From positions 63,139,604 to 63,203,603 of the forward strand of contig NC_088863.1 of NCBI RefSeq assembly GCF_032884065.1: a DNA stretch of 64,000 nucleotides. The letters run 5' to 3'. Of this stretch, positions 11,428 through 22,101 are shown one piece after another. The DNA comes from Artemia franciscana. Lineage: Eukaryota; Arthropoda; Branchiopoda; Anostraca; Artemiidae. Both the position numbers and the translations under genes were made by a program. Numbering within the stretch: the stretch's first letter is position 1; every line of letters begins with the position of its first letter. A model generated the notes under the pieces. That model did not search any database. It was not told where the DNA came from and saw only the letters and a list, made by a program, of their open reading frames with translations.

Positions 11428-12340
11428 AATGGCATATCTACCACACGAGAATTCCCATCAATTACTTCATCTTTCAATCTATTAAATGCTGAAAATGTTG
11501 ATGCAAGTGGAAAACAAGGTTTCTCTACGCAATTCTACCCAAAACAACCGCTCTTTGAAAACAATCGTTCTCAAATTTATTCCAATAAAGATTATTTCAT
11601 GGATATGTCTTCCACCATAGTAATCTATAAGATAAATTCCACCATAGTAAATTTATAAGATGTAAATCTTATAGATTTACCTGTGGTAGTCGAGAAATCT
11701 GACAATGAAATGCAAAGACTTACTGATGGATAATCCTATGAAAATTGTGTAGTGCATAATTTATTTCGATAAATCGGTGTCTACATAAAGGAACTAGAAA
11801 GGAGCACTAGAAACCGTCTCTCAAATTATACAAGCTATATACAGTTCATGTTACTGACACCAAAGTCATATAAGGAATTGAGGGGTTCAGACGATGGATT
11901 TGAATATAGGACAGACACTGACACATTATATTCCCTTACAGAGGCTACAACTAGTGATTTACCTTTAGTTGGGATAATAAATCACGAAATATTTAATATA
12001 CTCCAAAGGCTACCACCGAATATTAAGGTGGACATAAAATGAATTCTTGCTCGATCCAATTACATTTTACAAAAGGAACTTACTACATCACGTGAAGTAT
12101 CAGTTTCCCTCATTTCGGCAATACTTCATGTACGAAGGCAACAGGTTATGGGTTCTGTTGCTTTGGCAGAGGAAATGCTGAGAGCTAGTGGAAATAATAT
12201 TAAACTACTTGTTACTCATACAAAGACTAATCAGCAACGTATTGCCATGGGCTTATGCATCTTCACCGTCTCTTTATTTATCAATGGTGAAATTATTTCA
12301 GAACTGGCATTGGAATCAAAAGTTATTAATTATTAAATTC
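11428..12340 (+). pseudogene. Double-jelly-roll major capsid protein relic (Polinton/adintovirus-like)
   Basis: Coding pieces over about 900 bp follow the order of the major capsid protein of Polinton/adintovirus elements. Near 11,755-11,860 a piece resembles VxNLFxQIxVYINxxxV followed by a YxxY segment. In 11,848-12,042 there is DLPLVGIINHEIFN with RLPPNIKVDIK, the GxxHxDxFNxxRLLPxxVxxxIK block that marks the first jelly roll. In 12,060-12,336 there are VSVSLISAILHVRRQQV and a VTHTKTN segment. Several stops and frame changes are present, and the second half of the protein is not recognisable beyond 12,340. A palindrome at 11,647-11,680 lies inside the N-terminal part. No intact virion gene exists here. 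Confidence 0.55.
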
Positions 12341-12455
12341 ATTATTAATCGTTACTATCATTAAATCAAAAGTACTAATGCTATAGGATCGTGGAAAAGT
12401 TATCCACATAAATTTGAAATTGAATCCTGCTCTACAATGTATCCTTTGATAAATC

Positions 12456-12750
12456 CTATAGGACACTGTATAAGTTGACATTACAATCCCTAGATTGAAA
12501 TTCACAACTATTTAAAAAAAAAACATTATTAGTATGAACAGAAAGTATGAACAACTCCCTGTATGAACAGGGAGTTGCGTTTATGGTGCAACTTTGCCAA
12601 GTCTTTAGCCGAGAGCATTTCATTAATCTTATTAAATCAATTTGAAACTTACTGGGAAATCTCTCCCGTTGGTAGTGTTCTACCAGACCATAGAGCATGA
12701 ACACAAATCAAATCATCAGCGTATTTAATGTGGATCCGTGCCTGTCAAAA
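12456..12750 (-). pseudogene. Possible reverse transcriptase scrap
   Basis: Minus-strand reading near 12,700-12,740 gives HIKYADDLICV, which has the YADD catalytic signature of LINE reverse transcriptases. The downstream residues are only loosely LINE-like and soon run into stops. A perfect 11-bp foldback at 12,552-12,577 interrupts the region. With one motif as the only evidence, this is a weak call. Confidence 0.25.
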
Positions 12751-13089
12751 TAAAAATTATATTGTACACCATTCTATACCGATATTGTATACCAATTTAA
12801 AGTTTTAACAATACCCTTATCATTGTTAATAACAGTCTATTGACCATAAATACAGGACATTTGGCTGTGCATATTTCAAACAGAAAGAATTTAAATTTTT
12901 TGGTCCTCTTGGCCTACCATACTCACTCTACGCTCCAAACTACTTTATTGAAAGCAGTGGAAAAACTAGAACTCAGAACTAGAAGAGAGTAAGATTTAAT
13001 AACTAAAAGTTGGGGTTACCATGTACTATAAAATTTATTTTCCAATGTCGTGGCTATATTTACAATGATTTTCTAAACATTTACATAGA

Positions 13090-13920
13090 CAATCCTCACC
13101 TGAATGACTTCCTGGTGAAAAATATACTGTCATAAATATAAAATATTGATTTCAATCCCATACGAATAAAATGTTCTAGAAATGTTTGTAAATTTAGATT
13201 TCTTCTTTTAACTATAGATAGCTGTCGAGAACATCTAATGCTGGCATACGATCTGAACTCACAGCATATTGGTCCTGATGTGTAAGTCAGGGTTACATTT
13301 CTTACAATATAATATAGCTTCAGTCCTTTTATATCTCTGTGAGATATCAATAATACTATTTTCATTCTAATTTTAAATTTCATATATTTCAATTTGCTTA
13401 TTTCTATCAATATCAAATAAAGTGTTTTCAAATGGAGATTCACTTTCTGTAACAGCCAAATAAAAACCAGTAGGCTTGTAATCATAGTAGCCATTGTCTT
13501 CACAACGATGAGGTAGAAACTAAATTCTCTTATTATCCCAGCAATTGAAGTATAGGTGATTCTTCCATCTAAAACAATTTAAAGCCACAACGGTACCAGT
13601 CTCTTAGAAATAAACTAAAATCTCGTTTGGGGTTCTTTCCAGTCTTACCAGGGTAGGTTTTGTCCCACTGATCACATTCACCATAGTAACAATTGGAGCA
13701 TAGGAATACTCTATTATGAGAGTTACAAATCTCTTCAAGACATGAATTACATCTTTAATTGGTACTACATACACTCTAAGCAATTTAAATGGGTTGCTTA
13801 ATATACACTTTTCACTATACTCGTCAGCAATTTTACAATTGTCACATAGTGAACAGCTACCCGGTGTATACATGCATAGGGGACATATATAGAACATCAT
13901 ATCAGTGTTGATTCGCTCAC
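13090..13920 (-). pseudogene. Unrecognised Cys-rich coding remnant
   Basis: Two long open minus-strand segments (13,900 to 13,604 and 13,503 to 13,096) have protein-like composition in more than one frame. In the first, one frame has CPLCMYTPGSCSLCDNCK, and another frame shortly downstream has a second cluster including CSNCYYGECDQW. The clusters would form zinc-binding knuckles if joined by a frameshift. In the second segment an alternative frame reads GYYDYKPTGFYLAVTESESP. I do not recognise the family. Its neighbourhood next to a capsid-type relic makes a viral accessory gene one possibility and a host pseudogene another. Confidence 0.3.
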
Positions 13921-14758
13921 AGCCAAAATAAAACTGACTTATGATCGATAAAGAGAGTGTTTTTTTCTAGTTCTAGAAAAAGAGGAGTAATCGAGTAACA
14001 TCATTAAGCCTATTTGGACAGGACCTTCTAAATTGTTTATTTACTTATTGTTTTCATGAAAAAATCATTTGGTTGGTCTTAATCATCATTTAATTTATAA
14101 GGCAGTGTTCAATAGCGATTCCATAATATCAATTTGTTTTGTTTCAATAAATATGTCAGCAAATTGAGTAAATGCGTTTGGACAATGACGTAAAAGTTTC
14201 ATCCAATAGTCCAAAGACGGAAAATAATGTCTCATTATATCATTAAGCATTATTTGATAAATTTCTTTCTTTGAAGAGATAACTCTAGAAAATCATCATT
14301 TTGAATCAATTATTTTTCCGAAATCACACATCTGACTACAGACTAACTAAGATTCTTTTTGTTTCAAGAATATACCTCGAGAAACCGTAACTTACTAAAA
14401 ATATCTAACAAGAAAAACATTTTTGTTTTACAATATATCACTCATTTTTCACTTACTGATTCAGCTTTTTTTCTTCATTGTATTTCACTATTGCATTTAA
14501 AGCAGCTTGATGTCTATGTATATGCACTATAACAAGTTTTGCTGAAAAACAAAATAACTATTCCTCAAAATTTGAATTTGCTCAATGATATCACATGTCT
14601 TGCTTACATACCGTTCCATTCAAGGCTTAGTCAAGGTTCTCTTTAAATTTCTACTGCTATGTTTGGTACCTATGTTTTTATGTTTGCTATGTTTGTATTT
14701 ATATCATTTGTGCTGTCAACTATCAACTTCTAATAGAGTAAAAAAAACACTCATTTTG

Positions 14759-14760
<2 letters not shown>
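13920..14760. other. AT-rich interval without a recognised gene
   Basis: No recognised coding family, RNA gene or shared repeat was seen before the first TA tract. Confidence 0.4.

Positions 14761-14812
<52 letters not shown>
14761..14812. repeat. (TA)n microsatellite
   Basis: An uninterrupted AT/TA tract of about 52 bp lies directly left of the TIR element at 14,813. Confidence 0.95.
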
Positions 14813-14815
<3 letters not shown>

Positions 14816-15505
14816 GCTCGTACGCAGGAATTTTTTCAGGGGGGGGGGGCAAAACCTTCGAAACAGTAGATATAAAGTAGTACTTTTTTTTATTTAGTAA
14901 TGCTAAAAGCAAGTATATCGGAAAATGCAGATTAACATTAATCTGTAGTATTGTAGCGGATGGGAGGAAGAAAACTGAAGCCTCAAAAGTACGTTTGAGA
15001 CTCAGGTTGTGTTCATAGCAATTTAGAACCAGTGATTAATCTATTATATCCCACTGAAAGGGAAATTTTACGGTTAGCAGTGCAATATGGGTGCTTCTAT
15101 TGCAAAAACGTAAATTTGAATGAAAAATGATAGTATCCAAAATTGATACATTAAAAGCTCTTGTTTATCCTGAAAAGGGGGGGATAAACGCCCTAATATC
15201 AAAGGTAATTGTATTTTGCTGTGGAACGCAAACTCTCTTTACAAAAAAGAAAAATAACAGCACAATTGCTAATTACTTCAAATAGGGTAAAAAGTTAGAC
15301 AGAAAATGGATTAATAATTGGGCAATGACTTGACCAGATAATTGCATGCAGTAAAATCCCCCCAAAAAGGCTTCACACATGTATCTACATTCCTAGTAAA
15401 TGTCCTACTTTTGCCAAAAATCCCAAGAAACCATGGAGAAATTAAACATTTCACAAAATTTCGGAGGGGGGTGGTGGGCCCGAAAGCCCTCCCTCTGCGT
15501 ACGTG

Positions 15506-15506
<1 letters not shown>
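14813..15506. mobile_element. Non-autonomous TIR element (MITE-like) inserted in a TA tract
   Basis: The left end reads caggctcgtacgcagg and the reverse complement of the right end reads agcacgtacgcagagg, giving short inverted termini that share the cgtacgcag core. Both flanks are (TA)n, which fits a TA target duplication as used by Tc1/mariner-type elements. The subterminal regions carry G-runs (14,840-14,849 and 15,465-15,477). The roughly 690-bp interior has no recognisable transposase, so it would depend on an enzyme made elsewhere. Confidence 0.5.

Positions 15507-15566
<60 letters not shown>
15507..15566. repeat. (TA)n microsatellite
   Basis: A pure TA tract of about 60 bp bridges the TIR element and the Helitron 3' end that begins at 15,567. 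Confidence 0.95.
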
Positions 15567-15567
<1 letters not shown>

Positions 15568-16863
15568 TAGCTGTTGGGGTGGCGCTTCGCGCCACCCCAA
15601 CACCTAGTTGGTGGGGGCGCTTCGCGCCCCCCCCAAGCCCCCCCGCGCGCGTAAGTCGTTACGCGCCATAATAGTTACGCGCCATTGTAGTTGTGTCCCT
15701 ATGTCCCACCTGTGAATATAGATATATATATATATATATGGTTTTAACTACGTAAAACTTGCGAATATACAACATTCTTTGCTGTCCCATTGTCTTTGCA
15801 TATAAATAGATTGTCAGGTTATCCCCCTGTTTCCCCCGGTGTCCCCGTTGTAGTTGTGTCCCTGTGTCCCGGTCGTTATTTATATTCCCTGTGTCCCGGT
15901 CGTCATTTGTATCCCGGTGTACCGGTCTGTATATACATTCGTTTTTTAGTTTTGTTTTTCTCCTTTATTTTTTTCCTTTTTTTTTCTTTTTTAGTTTATT
16001 TAGATTTTTAGATTTTTTAGTTTTTTTATTAGTTTTTAGTTTTTTTTTCTTTTTAGTTTTTGTAGTTTTTACCTTCTTTTTAGTTTTGTTCATTTTTTTT
16101 TTTACTTGTGTCCTGGTCGTCATTTATACTCCCTGTGTCCCGGTGCTTTGTTGATTGCTAATCGAACATTCCTTTTGTCCTGGTCGCTTTCTCTTTGAGT
16201 GTCGTCATTTATTTTTTTCTTTTTTAGTTCTTTTAGTTTTTACCTTTTTTAGTTTTTTTTTAGTTTTTAGTTTTTTTAGTTTTTTACCTTTTTTTAGTTT
16301 TTTTAGTTTTTTAGCTTTTTTATTTTTTTTATTAGTTTTTAGTTTTTTTGTAGTTTTTGCCTTTTTTTTTAGTTTTTTGTCCTGGTCGCTTTCTCTTTGA
16401 GTGTCGTCATTTATTAGTTTTTTCCTTTTTTTTTTTAGTTTTTTATTGGTTTTTACCTTTATTTTAGCTTATTTTTCAGTTTTTTCCTTTTTTTTAGTTT
16501 TTTTTTATTTTTTATTTTTTTTAGTTTTTTACCTTTTTTTAGTTTTTTTAGTTTTTTTAGTTTTTTAGCTTTTTTACTTTTTTTATTAGTTTTTAGTTTT
16601 TTTTTGTAGTTTTTGCCTTTTTTTAGTTTTTTCAGTTTTTTTTTTAGTTTTTTATTGGTTTTTACCTTTATAGTTTTTTTAGTTTTTTAGCTTTTTTATT
16701 TTTTTTATTAGTTTTTAGTTTTTTTTGTAGTTTTTGCCTTTTTTTAGTTTTTTCAGTTTTGACGTCACCTAATCCAGTTTTTTCAGGTGACGTCACCTGA
16801 CACATCCATCCACACATCCATCCACACATCCACAGACAGACAACTTATTTTTATATATATAGA
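15567..16863 (-). mobile_element. Non-autonomous Helitron with both ends
   Basis: Read on the minus strand, the element begins at 16,863 with TCTATATATATAAAAATAAG and ends at 15,567 with a GC-rich hairpin (ttggggtggcg/cgccaccccaa) followed by CAGCTAG, then T in the flank. TC at the start, a hairpin plus CTAG at the end and insertion between A and T are Helitron hallmarks. It keeps only about the last 25 helicase codons (near 15,750-15,830). The rest is replaced by a gtgtcccggtcgtcatttat-type minisatellite and by about 850 bp of T-rich simple sequence built on ttttttagttttt. Tandem TGACGTCA-type palindromes lie just inside the 5' end. Confidence 0.8.
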
Positions 16864-16929
16864 TATATCTAAAGCGATCGAATCTATTCCTCAGCACGAA
16901 GATTTTTCTTTTTTTTGTCAGATGACATC

Positions 16930-17680
16930 AAATCCTCATGATTTCATGTCGGAGCGTGAATATCTGGAACCATACAGATAGTAAAGGAATGAAAGAAGCA
17001 ATTTGCAAAACAAACAGCTTACACCTATTAGAGCATAGGGCGTCAGTAGGAAGACGAGGGAAGGAAGCAGTAGTCCCCTTCCCTAATTGGGAGGGCGAGT
17101 ACATTGTAAATGAACAAAATAAGAACACAAAAAATATTTCTAATTAAATATTGGTAAACAGCTGGTACCACTTACCCCCGAGTGAAATGCACTGTTGGAG
17201 CTCATTGTCAGAGCCTGTTTTTGTTCAACCAAGATTTTACCAGCTTTTGGTTGAAAAAAGACAAAGCCACTTTGTTTTGTGTAATAGTTATAGTTTGCAC
17301 TTACATTTGTCTCTAGGTTGTCTTGTAGAAACTCTGCAAAATATTCTAAGGTCTTTTCTTCGTTCAAGCCATGAAGTTTTGGCTCATAATGCAGGCTGTG
17401 AAAATAAAGGTAAACTTATTTTAACAGAAATTCCAGACGACTAGCAGAAGACTGTTCTGACTTCTAAAATAAAAAGTATGATACATTTTCAACAAAACCA
17501 TGGATTCAGCCAAAAAAATTCTTTCTCTTTTCTTTGAATACCTGATAAAACTGACAGTCAAAGCGTTCTTTGCCCTTTCGAATAAGTGCTACTTTGTGTT
17601 TCAGAGCAAGATTAGCAAAAGATTTACATACACAATAAAAACGTAGGGAGGGACCCCAAATTGTCAACTGTGAAAAAAGA
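16930..17680 (-). CDS. Exon-like segments of an unidentified host gene
   Basis: On the minus strand a 126-nt segment (17,667 to 17,542) is bounded by a strong acceptor (ttttgtcttttttcacag) and a CAG|GTATTC donor. It is open, with a Phe-Ala-Asn-Leu-Ala-Leu-Lys-His-Lys-Val-Ala-Leu-Ile-Arg-Lys core. Further down, 17,395 to 17,305 is bounded by ttattttcacag and AAT|GTAAGT, and encodes GLNEEKTLEYFAEFLQDNLE. The phases of the two do not join directly, so an exon is missing from my model or one signal is spurious. I do not recognise the protein. The open stretch 17,128-16,928 could be further sequence of the same gene. Confidence 0.35.
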
Positions 17681-18550
17681 CAAAATTTTCTGTAAAGTCT
17701 TAAGAACTATGGAATGATTTTAAAAATTTGGAAGCTTCAGTCCTAGTTTTATACTTGGATAAGGTACAATGGTTAACTACAATATTTTACGAATATTGGA
17801 ACAACTTGAATATATACTACCGGTGGGTTCCTAGGACTCCATTTCGTTGAGGGTATGATGTTGTTTTTTAGTTGAGCTTATGATTTAAATTCATTATATA
17901 AATATAAATGTGCATATATACTGAAACACTGAACATAAAGTTAAATTATAATTCCCCATTCTCTTAATAATTGAATTTGTTCGAATTTCTTCCTATTAAG
18001 TTCTTGAAAGATTTAAATCCTGAAAAATCCAAAGGTTGGGTCAAATATTTAGTGGAACACACGCGAAGAATAGACAGTTTTCTAGTATTTTACAGCTTCT
18101 GTAATTTGCCCTGTTCCAATTACAATATTAAAATTACATTTCAAACACATAATCCACATCACTTATGGTTGATACTGGTATCTTCCTCACAGCTCTTGCA
18201 TGTTTTGTCAAATATTTTATCTTAATCTGTTTTCATTTTCGCTTTCAGACATGGAAACTAGCTTGATACAGGAAAAGACTTGCCATAACACCTATTAAAC
18301 AATCTAATAACTGTTTAACATTGGTGGACGTGCATGCCCTAATTTGCTTTATCTGTGTGTACTTGCCTATGCTAGAATTGTTAAGGCAAAAGTGAGGGAT
18401 TTGGCATAATTAATGTGCACATGATTAATGAGCATGATTAATTAGTGTCCACAAATGACTCAGAAAAATTAAAAGTACAAGCGAGTACGCATCCAAAAAT
18501 TCTCCCTCTAATTTACCTACTTTACCTTCTAAAGATACAAAAAATAACTC
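17680..18550. other. AT-rich interval, possibly intronic
   Basis: No recognised coding family or repeat lies between the two exon-like groups. If they belong to one gene this interval is intron, which is an inference. Confidence 0.3.
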
Positions 18551-18552
18551 AC

Positions 18553-18784
18553 TACTGGAGAAGAAGCGCTATGACTACTGACTTCTTGCAAGTTAGTTTA
18601 TCACTATATTCTTCTACAAAATTCAGTTTCTGTCTAAAAAACTCTTGATCAAAATATTTTCCTGAAGATGAGGCTGAGCTAATGGAGGTACTAATTCGCT
18701 GCCACCATTTACTCCGCTTTTCCTCTGTTGGAATATAACACGAAGCTGTGTTCCAAACAGCTTGAATGTCTTCCATGACTGCTT
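18553..18784 (-). CDS. Possible exon of an unidentified host gene
   Basis: A 74-codon open minus-strand frame contains MEDIQAVWNTASCY, KRSKWWQRI and KLNFVEEYSDKL. It is preceded by an AG acceptor (aaatcttag, weak polypyrimidine tract) and followed by a TA|GTGAGT donor. It lies upstream of, and on the same strand as, the exon-like segments at 16.9-17.7 kb, so one gene could contain both. The composition looks like folded protein rather than simple sequence. The family is not recognised. Confidence 0.3.
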
Positions 18785-18815
18785 CTAAGATTTGTCGCTA
18801 TAATATATCGCCATA

Positions 18816-19438
<623 letters not shown>

Positions 19439-19807
19439 TAGCTGTTGGGGTGGCACTTCGCGCCACCCCAACACCTAGTTGGTGGGGCGCTTCGCGCCCC
19501 CCCCCAAGCCCCCCCGCGCGTGTAAGTCGTTACGCGCCATATTAGTTACGCGCCATATTAGTTACGCGCCATTGTAGTTGTGTCCCTGTGTCCCACCTGT
19601 GAATATAGATAGATTTATATATGTGTTTCAAACTACGTAAAAATTGCGAATATACAACATTCTTGGCTTTCCCATTGTCTGTCCATATACAAAGCCGTAT
19701 GTACTAATAATGACGTCATATGCAAACGCTTTTTTTACAAACAAACAAACATGCATACACACAACTCGTTTTTATATAGATAGATAGATAGATAGATACA
19801 ATACAAA

Positions 19808-20161
19808 TTAACTACGTAAAACTTGTGAATATACAACAGTCTTCGCTGTCCCATTGTCTGTGCGTATAAATAGATTGTCAGGTTTACCGACCCTCAAAGA
19901 TGCAACATACAATTGTACATTGGTAAAGCAATCTGTATTAAGATCTATACCGCATTTTTCTAGTGATTGCCCTTGAGCTTTGTTGATGGCGGTTGCAAAT
20001 GCTAATCGAATTGGGAATTGCAATCTTTTAAATTGAAAAAGCAGATCCGTTGGAATCATGGGAATGCGAGGAATAAGAACAGCCTCACCCTCATAAGGCC
20101 CTGTCAAGATTGTGGCATCTATTAGGTTTTCCATTGTTTTTTTTTTACGGCAAGTCGTCAT
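19808..20161 (-). pseudogene. Helitron helicase, C-terminal remnant
   Basis: The frame encodes the end of a PIF1-like Helitron helicase: a TGPYEGEAVLIPRIP block, a FPIRLAFATAINKAQGQSLE block (the conserved motif V/VI region with the AQGQS signature) and a VGKPDNLF end. It is colinear with 32,471-32,827 in the full copy. The ATP-binding half is lost to the internal deletion, so it cannot work as a helicase. Confidence 0.8.
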
Positions 20162-20925
20162 TTATAACTGCATCTCGCAAATGAATGTATTGTTCAGAGC
20201 GGAGCTTGGTCTGATTCAGGCGGATATATAGCAAACGTTCGGATTCAATTTTAGCATACATATCCACGACAAATTGGTGAAACAATTCACGGCAATTTAA
20301 AATATAATTTTCTTCATCCTGCCGAATCATTAGTCTATAGGAATAATAATGCATTGCACTGCATTTCTTTGTTAGTGGCTGGATTCATCAATTTAATATT
20401 AAAGTGATAGCCGTCGGCTCCATCCCAAAAAATGATAGGATATTGTAGGGCATCGTAGCATCGATGAGTTTCAGCAATTCTTAACAACTGAGCGTTTCGC
20501 TTATGTAGAATAATATCTCGAGGTAAAAACTGATCACCGACCATAACGATTGCCACTTCGTCGATAGTCGGAGCATTGTATCTACGCACATGTTGGCCAG
20601 GAGGCGTTTTGTCAGCGGAAATAACAATTTTATGAGTATCAGTAGGCATCAAATCGATGGCTGTTTTGAACAGACGCACTAAATTATTTTTTTCGTGGAA
20701 AAGATGTTGCAATTGGGAAACGATTGTCCTTTCAACGTTGGGAGAAATTTCGCAACGTGCATTCAATTCAGAATTTCTATCACTGATGAAGTACAATTGT
20801 AAAAATTTATGATTCTCGCCTGAGAATGGTAGAAGGGACCCTGCTTTATGATAAATTTGCCCTTTTACTTTGAAAGTAGACATAAATTGATCTGGATTTT
20901 CGATTTGGGCCCCAAACGACGTCAT
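20145..20925 (-). pseudogene. Helitron Rep N-terminal region (Helitron-like N domain), frameshifted
   Basis: Two overlapping frames (20,925 to 20,335 and 20,354 to 20,145) match the Helitron-like N-terminal domain of the full copy at 35,580-36,360, including MTSFGAQIENPDQFMSTFKV, PGQHVRRYNAP and PIIFWDGADGYHFN. An 11-bp deletion between short direct repeats shifts the frame after NKEMQC. The catalytic HUH segment that should follow is deleted. Confidence 0.75.
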
Positions 20926-21721
20926 TTGGAAACATGAGTTGTATTGTCTGATTTTTGAGAAAAAAACGCTTAGATTCTGACGTAGTTCCAGTAAGGAAAG
21001 TCTTCAATGGCTCTGGTGGTGCAGCCAATAGAGGAAGTTTAACTTTTCCTGAGGCGCAACACATTCCCATTGTTTCACCATTGAATTTCAAGGCCTTGCA
21101 ATAGGGACAAATTTTAGACATTGTCCCGATTTGAACACATCTACTCAAGCTATAATCATCGACTGGGTTGTACCTGAATGCCAGGCGATAGCTTTCAGAT
21201 TGCTCTGATTCCTCGGCACGCTTTCTTTTCTTACTTTCTCTATCAGCAGCAAGCCTGATTTCTTGCTGTTCTTGTAATTCCTCGGCACGCTTTCTTTTCT
21301 TACTTTCTCTATCAGCAGCAAGCCTGATTTCTTGCTGTTCTTGTGATTCCTCGGCACGCTTTCTTTTCTTACTTTCTCTATCAGCAGCAAGCCTGATTTC
21401 TTGCTGTTCTTGTAATTCCTCGGCACGCCTTCTTTTTTCACATTCTCTTTTAGCAGCAAGTCTGCTTCTGCGTTGCTCTGGTAGTTCCTCGGCATGCTTT
21501 CTGTTCTTTCTTTCTCTATCAGCCTCAAGCCTGTTTCCCTGCTGGTCTTTTGATTCCTCGGCACGCCTTCTTTTTTCACTTTCTCTTTTAGCAGCAAGTC
21601 TGCTTTCGCGTTGCTCTGGTAGTTCCTCGGCACGCTTTCTTTTCTGACTTTCTCTATCAGCAGCAAGTTTTTTGGGATAGACTCTTTGAGCATCTTCATC
21701 AGTCATTGTAAACTTAAACAT
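20846..21721 (-). pseudogene. Helitron N-terminal ORF with seven 23-residue charged repeats
   Basis: The frame starts at 21,721 and carries about seven copies of a unit like RESKKRKRAEELQEQQEIRL (69 bp per unit), very rich in Lys, Arg and Glu and probably helical. A Cys-containing segment CPYCKALKF and GMCCASGKVKLP follows, typical of the region ahead of the Helitron-like N domain. The frame then runs past the start of the next one in a different phase, so a frameshift separates them. Basic runs such as KKRKR could act in nuclear localisation or DNA binding; that is inference. Confidence 0.65.
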
Positions 21722-21900
21722 TAATAGATTTCTACGCGAACATATGTCTTATATAACTTGAATGACGTCACCTTCAAAGCAATAATGACGGCAACTAATT
21801 TCATGACGTCAGCCGAAACATGACGTCACCTGATCCACAGATCCACAGACAGACAGACAACTTATTTTTATATATATAGATATATATATATATATATATA

Positions 21901-22054
21901 CTAGCTGTTGGGGTGGCGCTTCGCGCCACCCCAACACCTAGTTGGTGGAGGCGCTTCGCGCCCCCCCCCAAGCCCCCCCGCGCGCGTAAGTCGTTACGCG
22001 CCATAATAGTTACGCGCCATTGTAGTTGTGTCCCTATGTCCCACCTGTGAATAT

Positions 22055-22101
<47 letters not shown>

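Noticed and set aside
15864..16400. Open frames rich in Phe, Leu and Val that look like multi-pass membrane proteins
   Set aside because: They are translations of T-rich simple sequence and the gtgtcccggtcg-type minisatellite inside a non-autonomous Helitron; the same apparent proteins recur at 22.3-23.3, 26.5-27.1 and 28.3-28.7 kb.
21145..21699. Lys/Glu-rich 184-codon frame in the Helitron N-terminal region
   Set aside because: It is the shifted-frame shadow of the 69-bp coding repeat; the frame with the CPYCKALKF segment is the real one.
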